A DNA stretch of 64,000 nucleotides, taken from the NCBI GenBank assembly GCA_002783405.1, contig PFGG01000047.1, positions 1-64,000 of the forward strand, in the 5' to 3' direction. Of this stretch, positions 18,158 through 26,820 are shown piece by piece. The position numbers and the translations under genes are program-made. Each line of letters opens with the position of its first letter. Positions within the stretch are counted from its first letter, which is position 1. The notes beneath the pieces were generated by a model. The model saw nothing but the letters and a program-made list of their open reading frames with translations, made no database searches and was not told the origin of the DNA. Source of the stretch: a bacterium (Candidatus Blackallbacteria) CG13_big_fil_rev_8_21_14_2_50_49_14 (GTDB taxonomy: Bacteria; Cyanobacteriota; Sericytochromatia; UBA7694).

Positions 18158-18520
18158 ATGAAATATATTTACAGTTTCTTATTTGTCGGTGGCCTGCTGT
18201 GGGTCTTGACCCCAACCAGCGAAAGTCATTCGGGCTATCTCGATCAAGTCAGATACAGCTATCAAAATGCGTACCGATGCACTCTCTGCCATGCTCCCAG
18301 CGCCTTGAATCAACTGGGACAGGATCTCGCAAAACTCAACCCACAGGCCCATACCCTGCAAAAAGCCATGAAAACCTGGGCTTTGCTCGACAGTGATGGG
18401 GACGGCTTTAGCAATGAGATCGAATTAAAAACAGGCTGTAATCCTGCGCTGGCAACAGAAAATCCCGGCTTAAACAATTGTGCTAATAAATCCCAGCAAA
18501 AAGGCCTGCAAAAACGCTGA
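18158..18520 (+). CDS. Small exported protein with one CxxCH haem motif and a Ca2+-binding loop
   Basis: 120-residue protein. The N-terminal about 20 residues form a hydrophobic export signal. A single CTLCH motif (C41, C44, H45) would bind haem c covalently if the Ccm/Ccs system acts on it. At 78-90 there is a D-x-D-x-D-G loop (D78, D80, D82) followed by NEIELKTGCNP, as in dockerin or thrombospondin type-3 repeats, so calcium binding is likely. Two more cysteines (in TGCNP and NNCAN) could form a disulfide. No distal haem ligand is obvious. The last 38 bp overlap convergently with the membrane protein at 18483. Function unknown; perhaps a small electron carrier. Confidence 0.72.
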   Translation: MKYIYSFLFVGGLLWVLTPTSESHSGYLDQVRYSYQNAYRCTLCHAPSALNQLGQDLAKLNPQAHTLQKAMKTWALLDSDGDGFSNEIELKTGCNPALATENPGLNNCANKSQQKGLQKR

Positions 18521-19376
18521 AAAGACTGAGTACAACTGCATTTTCAGAGTAAAGGCCAAAGAACAAAAGTCCACCGGCCAAAATCAAACGGCCCCCCAAT
18601 TGAAAGAGATTGTCCCGAAAAGCGTTGGGTTCTAAATGCGACGGGCGCATTAAGAGCCAAGCCAGGCCCAAGCCGATTAAAAGAGAGCCAAAAAGTAAGG
18701 CGTAATCTTGCGCAAAAAGATGCAAATAGCCCAATCCCAAAGGGGGAATCACCAAGGTAAAGAGACAAAATAGCGGAAGTAAAAGTCGCAGATAAATTTG
18801 CCCAATCAACAAAGAATGGCGCAAAGGAAACTCGGGAACCAGATTATGTATCAAGGCCTGGGGCGGTTTCTCGGGACGATCTTCTGCTTGCACAACCCGG
18901 TAGTGAAGAATGGGTAAAATCATGACCCCCAACATAAAACCACTCCAACACACACTGATATAAAGCAGTTTTAAACCTGGAGCACCCATCAGTCCCAAAA
19001 CAAGGATTACCCCAGCCCCCAAGCCCCAACAAACAGCACTCAGCAGTATTTCCCGCAAAGAAGCTGGCCAGCGGCGATACCAAACCGGATAAATCTTCTG
19101 TAAAAAACGGTAAAGATTTTGAATGGGTTTGATTTTCCATTCAAGAATATAACCTGTCACCAAAAGACAAATCCCCAACCCAAAGAGCAAAAGCGCATGC
19201 ATCACCTGGGGATTCTGACCCAAATTTTGACCCACCGACTGTGCCAGTTCAGGTTGGGCCTGAATCAACTCAGCAAGATAATCCTGGGGGTGGGGCAACC
19301 AAGAAAAGCCGACAATTTCAAGCACCCAAAAAAAGAGTGTGGCACAAAGCCACACCAATAAAACATAAATAATCAC
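18483..19376 (-). CDS. Multi-pass membrane protein, unknown function
   Basis: 297 residues with about seven or eight hydrophobic helices (roughly 2-22, 62-80, 110-135, 140-160, 195-218, 225-245, 258-296) and a cytoplasmic Arg/Tyr-rich loop near 95-110. The pattern loosely resembles Yip1-like membrane proteins, but no motif proves it. The start is a GTG at 19376 with a poor Shine-Dalgarno, 30 bp after the stop of the coiled-coil gene on the same strand, so the two are likely one transcript. Its 3' end overlaps the haem-motif gene by 38 bp on the other strand. Confidence 0.65.
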   Translation of the reverse strand: MIIYVLLVWLCATLFFWVLEIVGFSWLPHPQDYLAELIQAQPELAQSVGQNLGQNPQVMHALLLFGLGICLLVTGYILEWKIKPIQNLYRFLQKIYPVWYRRWPASLREILLSAVCWGLGAGVILVLGLMGAPGLKLLYISVCWSGFMLGVMILPILHYRVVQAEDRPEKPPQALIHNLVPEFPLRHSLLIGQIYLRLLLPLFCLFTLVIPPLGLGYLHLFAQDYALLFGSLLIGLGLAWLLMRPSHLEPNAFRDNLFQLGGRLILAGGLLFFGLYSENAVVLSLFSVFAGLFAGIY

Positions 19377-19406
19377 GCGGGAAGAGACTTCAATTCAGCT
19401 TGAAAA

Positions 19407-20273
19407 TCAAACACGTGCTTTGGAAAATTGTGAAGAAATCTCATCATAGGTTGAGAGATTTTCCTGCAATTCTTCCAGCAACATGTCCATAGCCTCTTCA
19501 TACTGGGCATCAGCGGCAGCATCTTCTTTAAGGGCAGAGGAATCTGCCTGAGCTGCAGTTGCAGCTGCAGCTTTTGCCGCCTGGCGCTCTTCATAGGCCT
19601 GACGGGCCAGTTGTTCGTAATGGTTTTTCTTTTCTTCGAGATCAGCCAATTTCTGTTTCATTGCATTCAATTCGTCGAGATATTCAGTCGTTTGCTGATT
19701 GCCCGTAGAACGCATGCGTTTTTGAAGCGCGTAAACATCGGCTTCCAGATTTGCTACTTGGGTAGAAATGCGTGAAATAATGCCATCTTTGGCTTCAAGT
19801 TGATAAACAAATTCTTCATTTTTGTTTTCAAGGTCCCGAATAAACTGATCCTTTTCAAGAATCATGTCACGGAGCGTATCCAATTCAGCAATGTCCTGCT
19901 GAAACTCACTGTTCTGGCCTTCATACTGTTGAACCAGACGTTTCAGCACGGAAACTTCTTTTTTCTGGTCAGCAATGGTTTGTTTGAGATCTGAAAGAAA
20001 ATCTTCCTGATCCCCACTTTCTCCCATAATCTGATTCAGTTGTTGTTGCAAAAAGTGATTCTCTTTCTGCAATTCACGGTGTTTGGTCAAAAGAGCCTGC
20101 ACAATCACCTGCATCTCTTTTTTGTAACGGGCACGTTGTGCCTCTTTGGTTTTTTGCAACAGATTCAGTTTCTGACGAAGTTCACTGATCTCTACATAGG
20201 GATCCTGTTCTTCCTCTGCTGCGTAATCACCAGATTCCTCCAGTTCGTCATCCGCATCAAAATCGTCAGCCAT
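19407..20273 (-). CDS. Long coiled-coil protein
   Basis: 288 residues, not a recognised enzyme. Residues 1-25 are very acidic (DDFDADDELEESG). Residues about 28-225 are an almost unbroken coiled coil rich in Glu, Gln, Lys and Leu with heptad-spaced Leu/Ile. An Ala-rich stretch (about 228-245) and a last acidic helix follow. No signal peptide or membrane segment, so it is cytoplasmic and probably a scaffold or tether. AAGGGA lies before the ATG. It is divergent from the giant protein at 20627 across about 350 bp and precedes the membrane protein at 18483. A role together with the giant protein is only guesswork from position. Confidence 0.65.
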   Translation of the reverse strand: MADDFDADDELEESGDYAAEEEQDPYVEISELRQKLNLLQKTKEAQRARYKKEMQVIVQALLTKHRELQKENHFLQQQLNQIMGESGDQEDFLSDLKQTIADQKKEVSVLKRLVQQYEGQNSEFQQDIAELDTLRDMILEKDQFIRDLENKNEEFVYQLEAKDGIISRISTQVANLEADVYALQKRMRSTGNQQTTEYLDELNAMKQKLADLEEKKNHYEQLARQAYEERQAAKAAAATAAQADSSALKEDAAADAQYEEAMDMLLEELQENLSTYDEISSQFSKARV

Positions 20274-20626
20274 TCAGCTCTTCCCTTCGTTGATAAAAGT
20301 TAATCGTGGTTGATAGATTGAAGAAAGGACAGTATATCCCCGATCATTATAATACAAGCTTTTGGATCGTGCTTAAAAAATTTTACAAAAAACCAGATCC
20401 TCAAGACTGGAATGCCTGCACTTTATTCATTAAATAAGGATTAAATATATTTTTTAAGAATTAAATTTACGTCAAAAAATCATTTCAAGGGTCAAGAACA
20501 ACAGCTTAGATCAGGATATGTGGACGTGGATAGTTATCTTCACAACGAAGATTTGAGTAGAAAGTTCTGTTTTAAATAAGATTTTTCATTGTTGAGTTTT
20601 ACCACCAAGGGGTTAGTTGAAACACC
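20274..20626. other. AT-rich divergent intergenic region, 353 bp
   Basis: No open frame with coding character. A TATAAT (minus strand, near 20347-20352) could start the coiled-coil gene. On the plus side there are several TTAA-rich stretches (20425-20470) but no confident -35/-10 pair; TTGAGT at 20553 with a TAAATA 14 bases later is a weak candidate. AAGGGG at 20606 is a rather distant Shine-Dalgarno for the giant gene. Its length and AT content suggest a regulated divergent promoter. No RNA gene recognised. Confidence 0.5.
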
Positions 20627-23600
20627 ATGACCAGCATTTTTTCTGGACAACTGTATAATAATTTTCTGACGGATAATAACCAATACCGGTTAGAAAACTA
20701 TGATGTCAATCGGTTTCAGCGCACGATCGAACAGCAGTCCGATCAAGGACAGCGCGAAAAAGAACTGCGTGAAGGCCTGGAATATCACCAGGCCAAAATG
20801 GCAGATCTGCAAACCAAACTCAACGAACTGACAGAAAAACTCAACACCCTCTACCGTCGTTTTATTGATAATAAATCCGCTTTCCGCAAAGTTTCACAGG
20901 AGCCCGAATATTTTGGCACCAGTTCTGCATTAAATGGTTTGGCCAATATCAACTCCACGCCCGATACAGGAGGCTACCCCACTGGGGCTGCTGGCATTAC
21001 CCCCGACGATGACTACGATAAAATCCGCAACTATTCCTGGAACCCCTTCTTTGGCTCTAAAGCGATTGACGAAAGCGACAAAACCGTCAACCGTACCTTC
21101 TGGCAACAACCCGGTGAGATTCTCGAAAAATCCTATACTGAAAATGGGGCCTTCTGGTCAACCGTCTCCTATCTCTGGGGCTGGGATCTGGATCGTATCA
21201 ATGCGACCTATGCCACAACCGATAACAACAATACCCTGCAGGTAAACGTCACGGCCCTGCAACCCAATAAACCGCAATATCCTCCCATGAAAGCAGGTGA
21301 TCGTTTCCCTGTTTATACAGGAGCAGCCGCCAATTATCCGGGTTACCCCGCTGTCAATATGTCGGGAATTCGCCCCGGCGGCGTAGATTATAGCCATGCC
21401 AGTGATACCATCAATACCGGGGGCGACTCCAGTGCAATTTACGCCACAGCGAATATCAGTACCGGGAATGGTACAGGTTCTCCACCTGGAGGAAACCCCA
21501 TTGAAGTTGATAATGCAGCGCCCTTTTTAGTTGGGGACAGTATTACAGTCACCAAAAATGGCTCTACGCCCGTTACCGTCACCATTACAGCCATTGACTA
21601 TGTTTTGAATAAAATCTGGACAGATTCTCCCGCAGGTTCAAATAACAGCAGCGGCGTTCTGACCAAATTGGTAGGGGGGGCATCCTCCTCTGCCAATTTC
21701 AACGTGGTCGGCAAAGACAGTGTCAATTTTGGCTGGGAATTCGATGATCTGCCGATGGCGCTTGAAGTGGTCAGTGTAGACACCCGCCCGGATGGAACCA
21801 CCGTGCCCACCGAATACAAAATGGTCTATGATATTCCACCCACCCACCCCTTTTATGACAGTTTAAAAGTCTTGAACGGTACTGAACCTCAAATTTTAGA
21901 TGCCCCCACTGCAATCAGCCGTGATCGTATTGCCAATAATGGTTTTGATTACAGTGCCTATACCTATATTCCAGGCACCCAGAGCGGCGCAGTCTCCTAT
22001 TCAGTCGATGGCATTCACAATACCGGTGGTCAGGCCTGGAAAGACAATACTGCCGAAAATGAATATCCCCCCCCCAAACTCTATACCTCTGGCACAGTCA
22101 CCGGCGCTTCTTACCCCACCACCAATACCTATGGTGCCAATGACTTCGGCACCGTCGCCAATCCGATTACCGTTTCAACGGCTACCCGTCAGCTCTTTGG
22201 TGCAGGCAATACGATTACCCTGCAACCCCAGGGCATTTCAACCACGATTTCCCAGATCATGTGGAATACTTCCACGACCCGTTCAGATACCGGAACCGGC
22301 AATGCCCCCTCTGAAATTACGGTTGATGACGATCTTTCAGGCATTGCCAATGGTGACTACGTGAGATTCAGCAGCCAACCGGGTTTTATTTACCAGGTCG
22401 ATGCCAACCCCTCCAGCACAGGCTTTACCGTCATTCCCATCAATGGGGGGCCCTCCAATCCTGTTACAGCAGGTTCTGCAGGAGTCACGGTCAGTCTCTT
22501 CTCTGATGCTGCCGCCACCATTCCCAAATTTGCCAAAGAGGGGATTGTGGTCAACAGCCCTGCCGTCACCGATGTCGTCTCTATCAAAATGCCCGACGTG
22601 ATTGGGGCCACCGAGCCCCTGATCAGTTTCACCTTGGATGCCTGCAGTGATATCAGCATTACCAATGCCACCATGGTGAATATGAAATACGCCTTCCGCA
22701 TTCACCAGAACTACAAACAATTCGCATCCCCCGGCGATGACCCAATCCCCAAGCCTCCTCAGGATTACAGCAACCACGACTGGACCAGTTATCCCCCAGA
22801 CAGTGACTTTGTTGGCAAAGCTTATGGGACAAACACCTTTGCCCATGCCATGCCCCCTTTTACCTATCTGAGCAACTCCCCCATGGGGGCGGGCCCAGTG
22901 CTGCTGGGACAATCAGATCTGGTTGCGAATCTCTCAACCGATGCCTATTTCTCTGGTTCCACAGAAAAGGTAAGCGCCGAAGTGGTACAGGGCCCCAGTT
23001 CAAACCAAGTCGTAATCAATGTCTATTTCGACGGTGACCTGAATGGCTTTGAAATGAAAATCGAAGACGTGCAATTGGTCACCTATGACGGCACCTTGGG
23101 AACCTGGACCCAGGGCAAATACAATGCCGGCAATGTGCCCCCCATCATTCAAAATGGGGACCCCACCGTACTTCAGGCCAATAGCCCGGACGAAGTCATC
23201 AATAAATATATTCCTGGGATTTACCAATTTACCCAATTCAATGATCAATACAATATTCAGCATACGGCGGCTGATCGCAACGATATCGTGCGCAGCCCCT
23301 GGGAGTTTGCTGAATTGGATCTGGGCGCAAATTCAACCCTCAGTGGCGAATACTTTGTGGATCTCAACAGCCGCCGTTTGAATCTTCAATCGGATCCGCT
23401 TCAGGCCCAGATTGATGGCTGGGGCACCACAGGCAATGCTGCGGTTTCAAGCACCAACTTTAATTTGCTCACCAATGGCGTTGCCGAAGCCCATGACTTC
23501 GTAGCAGTAACCTTGCCAGGTGACACCTGTGCCACGGCCAGCAACCCCAGTGAAGCTTACCAGTTTGCCGATGCAGATCCGCTCACGTTTGCCGATGCAG

Positions 23601-26600
23601 GGGTCTATTCTGCCGCAACAGCGGCTCAGCGCGCCGATACCCAAATGGATGAGGTCATGCAGGGGGAAGCCCCACAAACATCGACCGTCCCCTATTTGGA
23701 TCCTCTGCGCACAGCCAATCCGGGTGCGGTGATTACCCCCGACTACTACAGTCTGAATTCCACCCCACCGCCCATTTTCAGTCCTGTGCCCAACTCTCTG
23801 ACAAATCCACCTGATACCGACTTTACAAATACGATTGACCGAATTGGGGCAGCGATTAAATCCAGCGATCCTGCCGGAACACCACGCCTGGATTTCAATC
23901 TCACCATTCCCACTTCAGACGTCAATGTTCTGCGCAATGAAAACAATCTGCTCATGAACTTGGGCTCGATTGAGCGCCGGGACATGTCGATCAATATCAC
24001 CTCGGCAGATATGTATGTACGTACGGTTCCTGGTTATACCACGGTTCCCCGTTACCGCGTAGACGCAGGTGGAAATATTTATGACCAGTTTGGCAAGGGC
24101 TATTATGATCCGCTCAATGCCAACGATGTACTCTCTTCGCAGCGTGTTTATACAACAGGCGGCGGAGCCACCAAAAATGGCCAAGTCAGTAACTTTGACA
24201 ATGCCAACAATGCGACCTTCAATGCGGCCTATAATACAACTTACGCCGGAGCAGGAAGTTTTGAAGCCTATGTCAACCAACACGATCGCTTGCCCATGGC
24301 CAATGACGACTACAATCTCTTTGACTATGTGCCCGACCTGAATCTGGTGCCAGGAGATACCGAAGGGCGTAGATTCGGAGAAAGCTATGTGGGTTCCTTG
24401 CCCAGTAATTTCTACTATTACCGTGAAGATCTCGATAATTCAGTAGATGCTGCAGGCGGAGCCAATACCCCCACCGGCAACTCCACCCTTCTGGGCGGGC
24501 CCAAAAACTTTAATAACGATGGCATGGCCGCACTGAACTTCGATGGTCGCAAATCCAATATGGCAGGAACCTATACCGGTGACCATACCTACGTTTCCAA
24601 TGCCAATATGCCGTCTTTTGCCAATGTGACCCTGGGGTATGTTGAGCAAAATGCCAAAATGTACAATACCCAACGCACAACCACGCAAGCAGTATGGTTG
24701 GGCTTTCCAGGCCTGAATGGAGAGACCAAATACGCAGAAAATGTGGTAAGTTCCAGCAATGTGACCAATGCCGTCAATGCCTTGGGCAATAATACGGCAA
24801 TTGCCACCATGAACTTCAACAACTCAAGTATTATTCTCGATATGGGGCAAGAGGTGAACCGAGGCGGTACATTGATCCTAAACGAGAAAAATGCCTTGGG
24901 CAATATTGATCCCCATGTCATTCCCTTGCCCCTGCTCGACTATACCGCCCCCTATCCTGATTTTGACGATCCGGATAACCCGGCCGACCCCATAGCCACC
25001 TCCTTTACCTTCAATGCCTATGGTGCAGAAACAGTCACCCGTACAGGCAGCAAGTACATGAGCTTCCGTAGCGTACTGGACGGAGTGGATGGCAATCTGG
25101 ATGGATCGATCAGTCTGGCCAGTGCCAAAACACTGCTTGGGCAAGCCGGGGGCGTTTTTGCCTCTGGTGAAGCTGAGCCTGATACCTGGCCCAATGGGGT
25201 TTTGCTCCATGTCGATGATGCCGAGGGCTTTATCATGGAAAACCCCAAGAATATTGTCACCCTGGGGACCGACCCGACAGAATACCGCGTGGTTTATAAA
25301 AATACAACCACAAGACCTCAAACCATTTTCTTGATCCGCAACGATGGGGGGGCGATCGGCAATACTTTAGGCAGTGCAGCCACCGTCTCAGATTTGGTTC
25401 ATGCCGATTTGCAAATCCGTGCGAAGACCGGTCAATATACCGTTCAAGTCACCGATGCTGCCGGCAACCCCGATCCCCACGGCAGCAATGTCAAAATCGA
25501 CTATGACGCCTTGGGCACCCAACAACCGGGTCAATTGGCCAGTATTGGTATTTCTTCTGACTATGACCGCGTGGGTCGCCTTGCTGGCGATGATCCGCGT
25601 ACCACAGCCGTGGAAAACAACCGAATTGCGCCGGAACTCTTTGATTCTCCTCATGGCTATGTACAACCCGATGCTCAGGTGGCTCTCAACCTGATCGCCC
25701 AGGATGATGATGGCAATCCACGCCCCCGCCGTCTCAAATCGGTAAAAGTACAAGTAGAAAGCGGAGAACAGCTGATTCCCAGTACCTTGAAACAATCCTA
25801 CTCCACTACCGGTGTAGGCGGTGTTTTCAACTATACCGATGGTGCCGGTGATTGGCCCATTGCCCTCTTTGAGGAAGATACACAGCTCAACCCGATTGTC
25901 ACCAATGACCTCAATTATTTCGTAGGGCTCTTCCAGGGGATTACGGCTTCAAATGCAACAGCCGCCACCCCCACGCTGACGGTAACAGACGCCTTTGGAT
26001 TGAGCATTGGTCAAAAGGTAACCATTAACGGAGAACGGCGTATTATTGCTGATATCTCGGGCACCACTGTCACCTTAGACGCCCCCCTTTCCACAGAACC
26101 GAAAGTCGGGGATGTGATCGGCGTGGGCAATGGTTTGGGCACCCAGGATATTCAAATGTACCTGAACCGCTCTGTGGCCATGTCGATGGGCGCAGGCATG
26201 AAGGTCACCCTGGAATGGGAAGAATATGATGTTACGGGCTTCCCTCCCAAGGTGGATGTCGCCAATACCCGCCCGGTTACAGAAACCATTGGTTTTGGAG
26301 ATACCTCACCGGCCACCCAATTCACTATTTCCAATACCAATGCGGGTACCACCACCATTAGCCTGGATGCACCGATTACAGCTGCACAAGCAGCCAAATT
26401 CACAAACGGCACCAAGGTGAATATCAACGGGATTACGCGCACCCTGACAGCCAATGCGGTTGCTGGAGCAAGCACCATTACCGTCGACCAACCGGTGGTG
26501 ACCTCTTTGGGACAGCCCTTAAAATCAGGTACCATCAGCCAGATCAATTATGAAAATTATCTGGCGGTCGGTGAAGGCCGTACCGGAGGCAGCAAAGAAA

Positions 26601-26815
26601 ATGAGTTTACTCAAGAACTCAAGCGTATTTTGGATAACCCTGAATACAAGGATGTCTTCAAATATGGCCTGTTCAAGAGTATCTTTATCAGCGCTGCCAC
26701 CAATGACCAGTTCAACGATTTGATCTCAAGCAAACTTTTCTTGAATTGGGATCGTATCCGCAAACAGGTCGAAGTTCAACAGACCTCGTTTATGGCTTAC
26801 TATAAGTCTATCTAG
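20627..26815 (+). CDS. Giant beta-rich structural protein, 2062 aa, helical ends, no signal peptide
   Basis: Not recognised. Residues about 20-95 form a coiled coil (REKELREGLEYHQAKMADLQ region). The central about 1850 residues are rich in Asn, Thr, Asp, Gly, Pro and Tyr, with few Lys and almost no Cys, as in surface or appendage proteins. At least four segments look like related small beta domains with the pattern hydrophobic-GxxVxINGxxRxI...TxxLDxP: about 290-350, 510-620, 1780-1833 and 1894-1971. The last about 90 residues are again helical (from about 1975, rich in Lys, Phe, Asp). Helical ends around a variable beta centre recall axial appendage proteins, exported without a Sec signal, but no family signature is seen. 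The gene is followed after 5 bp by the double kinase-like gene, clearly in one operon. Base composition matches its neighbours, so no sign of recent transfer. Confidence 0.8.
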   Translation: MTSIFSGQLYNNFLTDNNQYRLENYDVNRFQRTIEQQSDQGQREKELREGLEYHQAKMADLQTKLNELTEKLNTLYRRFIDNKSAFRKVSQEPEYFGTSSALNGLANINSTPDTGGYPTGAAGITPDDDYDKIRNYSWNPFFGSKAIDESDKTVNRTFWQQPGEILEKSYTENGAFWSTVSYLWGWDLDRINATYATTDNNNTLQVNVTALQPNKPQYPPMKAGDRFPVYTGAAANYPGYPAVNMSGIRPGGVDYSHASDTINTGGDSSAIYATANISTGNGTGSPPGGNPIEVDNAAPFLVGDSITVTKNGSTPVTVTITAIDYVLNKIWTDSPAGSNNSSGVLTKLVGGASSSANFNVVGKDSVNFGWEFDDLPMALEVVSVDTRPDGTTVPTEYKMVYDIPPTHPFYDSLKVLNGTEPQILDAPTAISRDRIANNGFDYSAYTYIPGTQSGAVSYSVDGIHNTGGQAWKDNTAENEYPPPKLYTSGTVTGASYPTTNTYGANDFGTVANPITVSTATRQLFGAGNTITLQPQGISTTISQIMWNTSTTRSDTGTGNAPSEITVDDDLSGIANGDYVRFSSQPGFIYQVDANPSSTGFTVIPINGGPSNPVTAGSAGVTVSLFSDAAATIPKFAKEGIVVNSPAVTDVVSIKMPDVIGATEPLISFTLDACSDISITNATMVNMKYAFRIHQNYKQFASPGDDPIPKPPQDYSNHDWTSYPPDSDFVGKAYGTNTFAHAMPPFTYLSNSPMGAGPVLLGQSDLVANLSTDAYFSGSTEKVSAEVVQGPSSNQVVINVYFDGDLNGFEMKIEDVQLVTYDGTLGTWTQGKYNAGNVPPIIQNGDPTVLQANSPDEVINKYIPGIYQFTQFNDQYNIQHTAADRNDIVRSPWEFAELDLGANSTLSGEYFVDLNSRRLNLQSDPLQAQIDGWGTTGNAAVSSTNFNLLTNGVAEAHDFVAVTLPGDTCATASNPSEAYQFADADPLTFADAGVYSAATAAQRADTQMDEVMQGEAPQTSTVPYLDPLRTANPGAVITPDYYSLNSTPPPIFSPVPNSLTNPPDTDFTNTIDRIGAAIKSSDPAGTPRLDFNLTIPTSDVNVLRNENNLLMNLGSIERRDMSINITSADMYVRTVPGYTTVPRYRVDAGGNIYDQFGKGYYDPLNANDVLSSQRVYTTGGGATKNGQVSNFDNANNATFNAAYNTTYAGAGSFEAYVNQHDRLPMANDDYNLFDYVPDLNLVPGDTEGRRFGESYVGSLPSNFYYYREDLDNSVDAAGGANTPTGNSTLLGGPKNFNNDGMAALNFDGRKSNMAGTYTGDHTYVSNANMPSFANVTLGYVEQNAKMYNTQRTTTQAVWLGFPGLNGETKYAENVVSSSNVTNAVNALGNNTAIATMNFNNSSIILDMGQEVNRGGTLILNEKNALGNIDPHVIPLPLLDYTAPYPDFDDPDNPADPIATSFTFNAYGAETVTRTGSKYMSFRSVLDGVDGNLDGSISLASAKTLLGQAGGVFASGEAEPDTWPNGVLLHVDDAEGFIMENPKNIVTLGTDPTEYRVVYKNTTTRPQTIFLIRNDGGAIGNTLGSAATVSDLVHADLQIRAKTGQYTVQVTDAAGNPDPHGSNVKIDYDALGTQQPGQLASIGISSDYDRVGRLAGDDPRTTAVENNRIAPELFDSPHGYVQPDAQVALNLIAQDDDGNPRPRRLKSVKVQVESGEQLIPSTLKQSYSTTGVGGVFNYTDGAGDWPIALFEEDTQLNPIVTNDLNYFVGLFQGITASNATAATPTLTVTDAFGLSIGQKVTINGERRIIADISGTTVTLDAPLSTEPKVGDVIGVGNGLGTQDIQMYLNRSVAMSMGAGMKVTLEWEEYDVTGFPPKVDVANTRPVTETIGFGDTSPATQFTISNTNAGTTTISLDAPITAAQAAKFTNGTKVNINGITRTLTANAVAGASTITVDQPVVTSLGQPLKSGTISQINYENYLAVGEGRTGGSKENEFTQELKRILDNPEYKDVFKYGLFKSIFISAATNDQFNDLISSKLFLNWDRIRKQVEVQQTSFMAYYKSI

Positions 26816-26820
26816 AGGCT

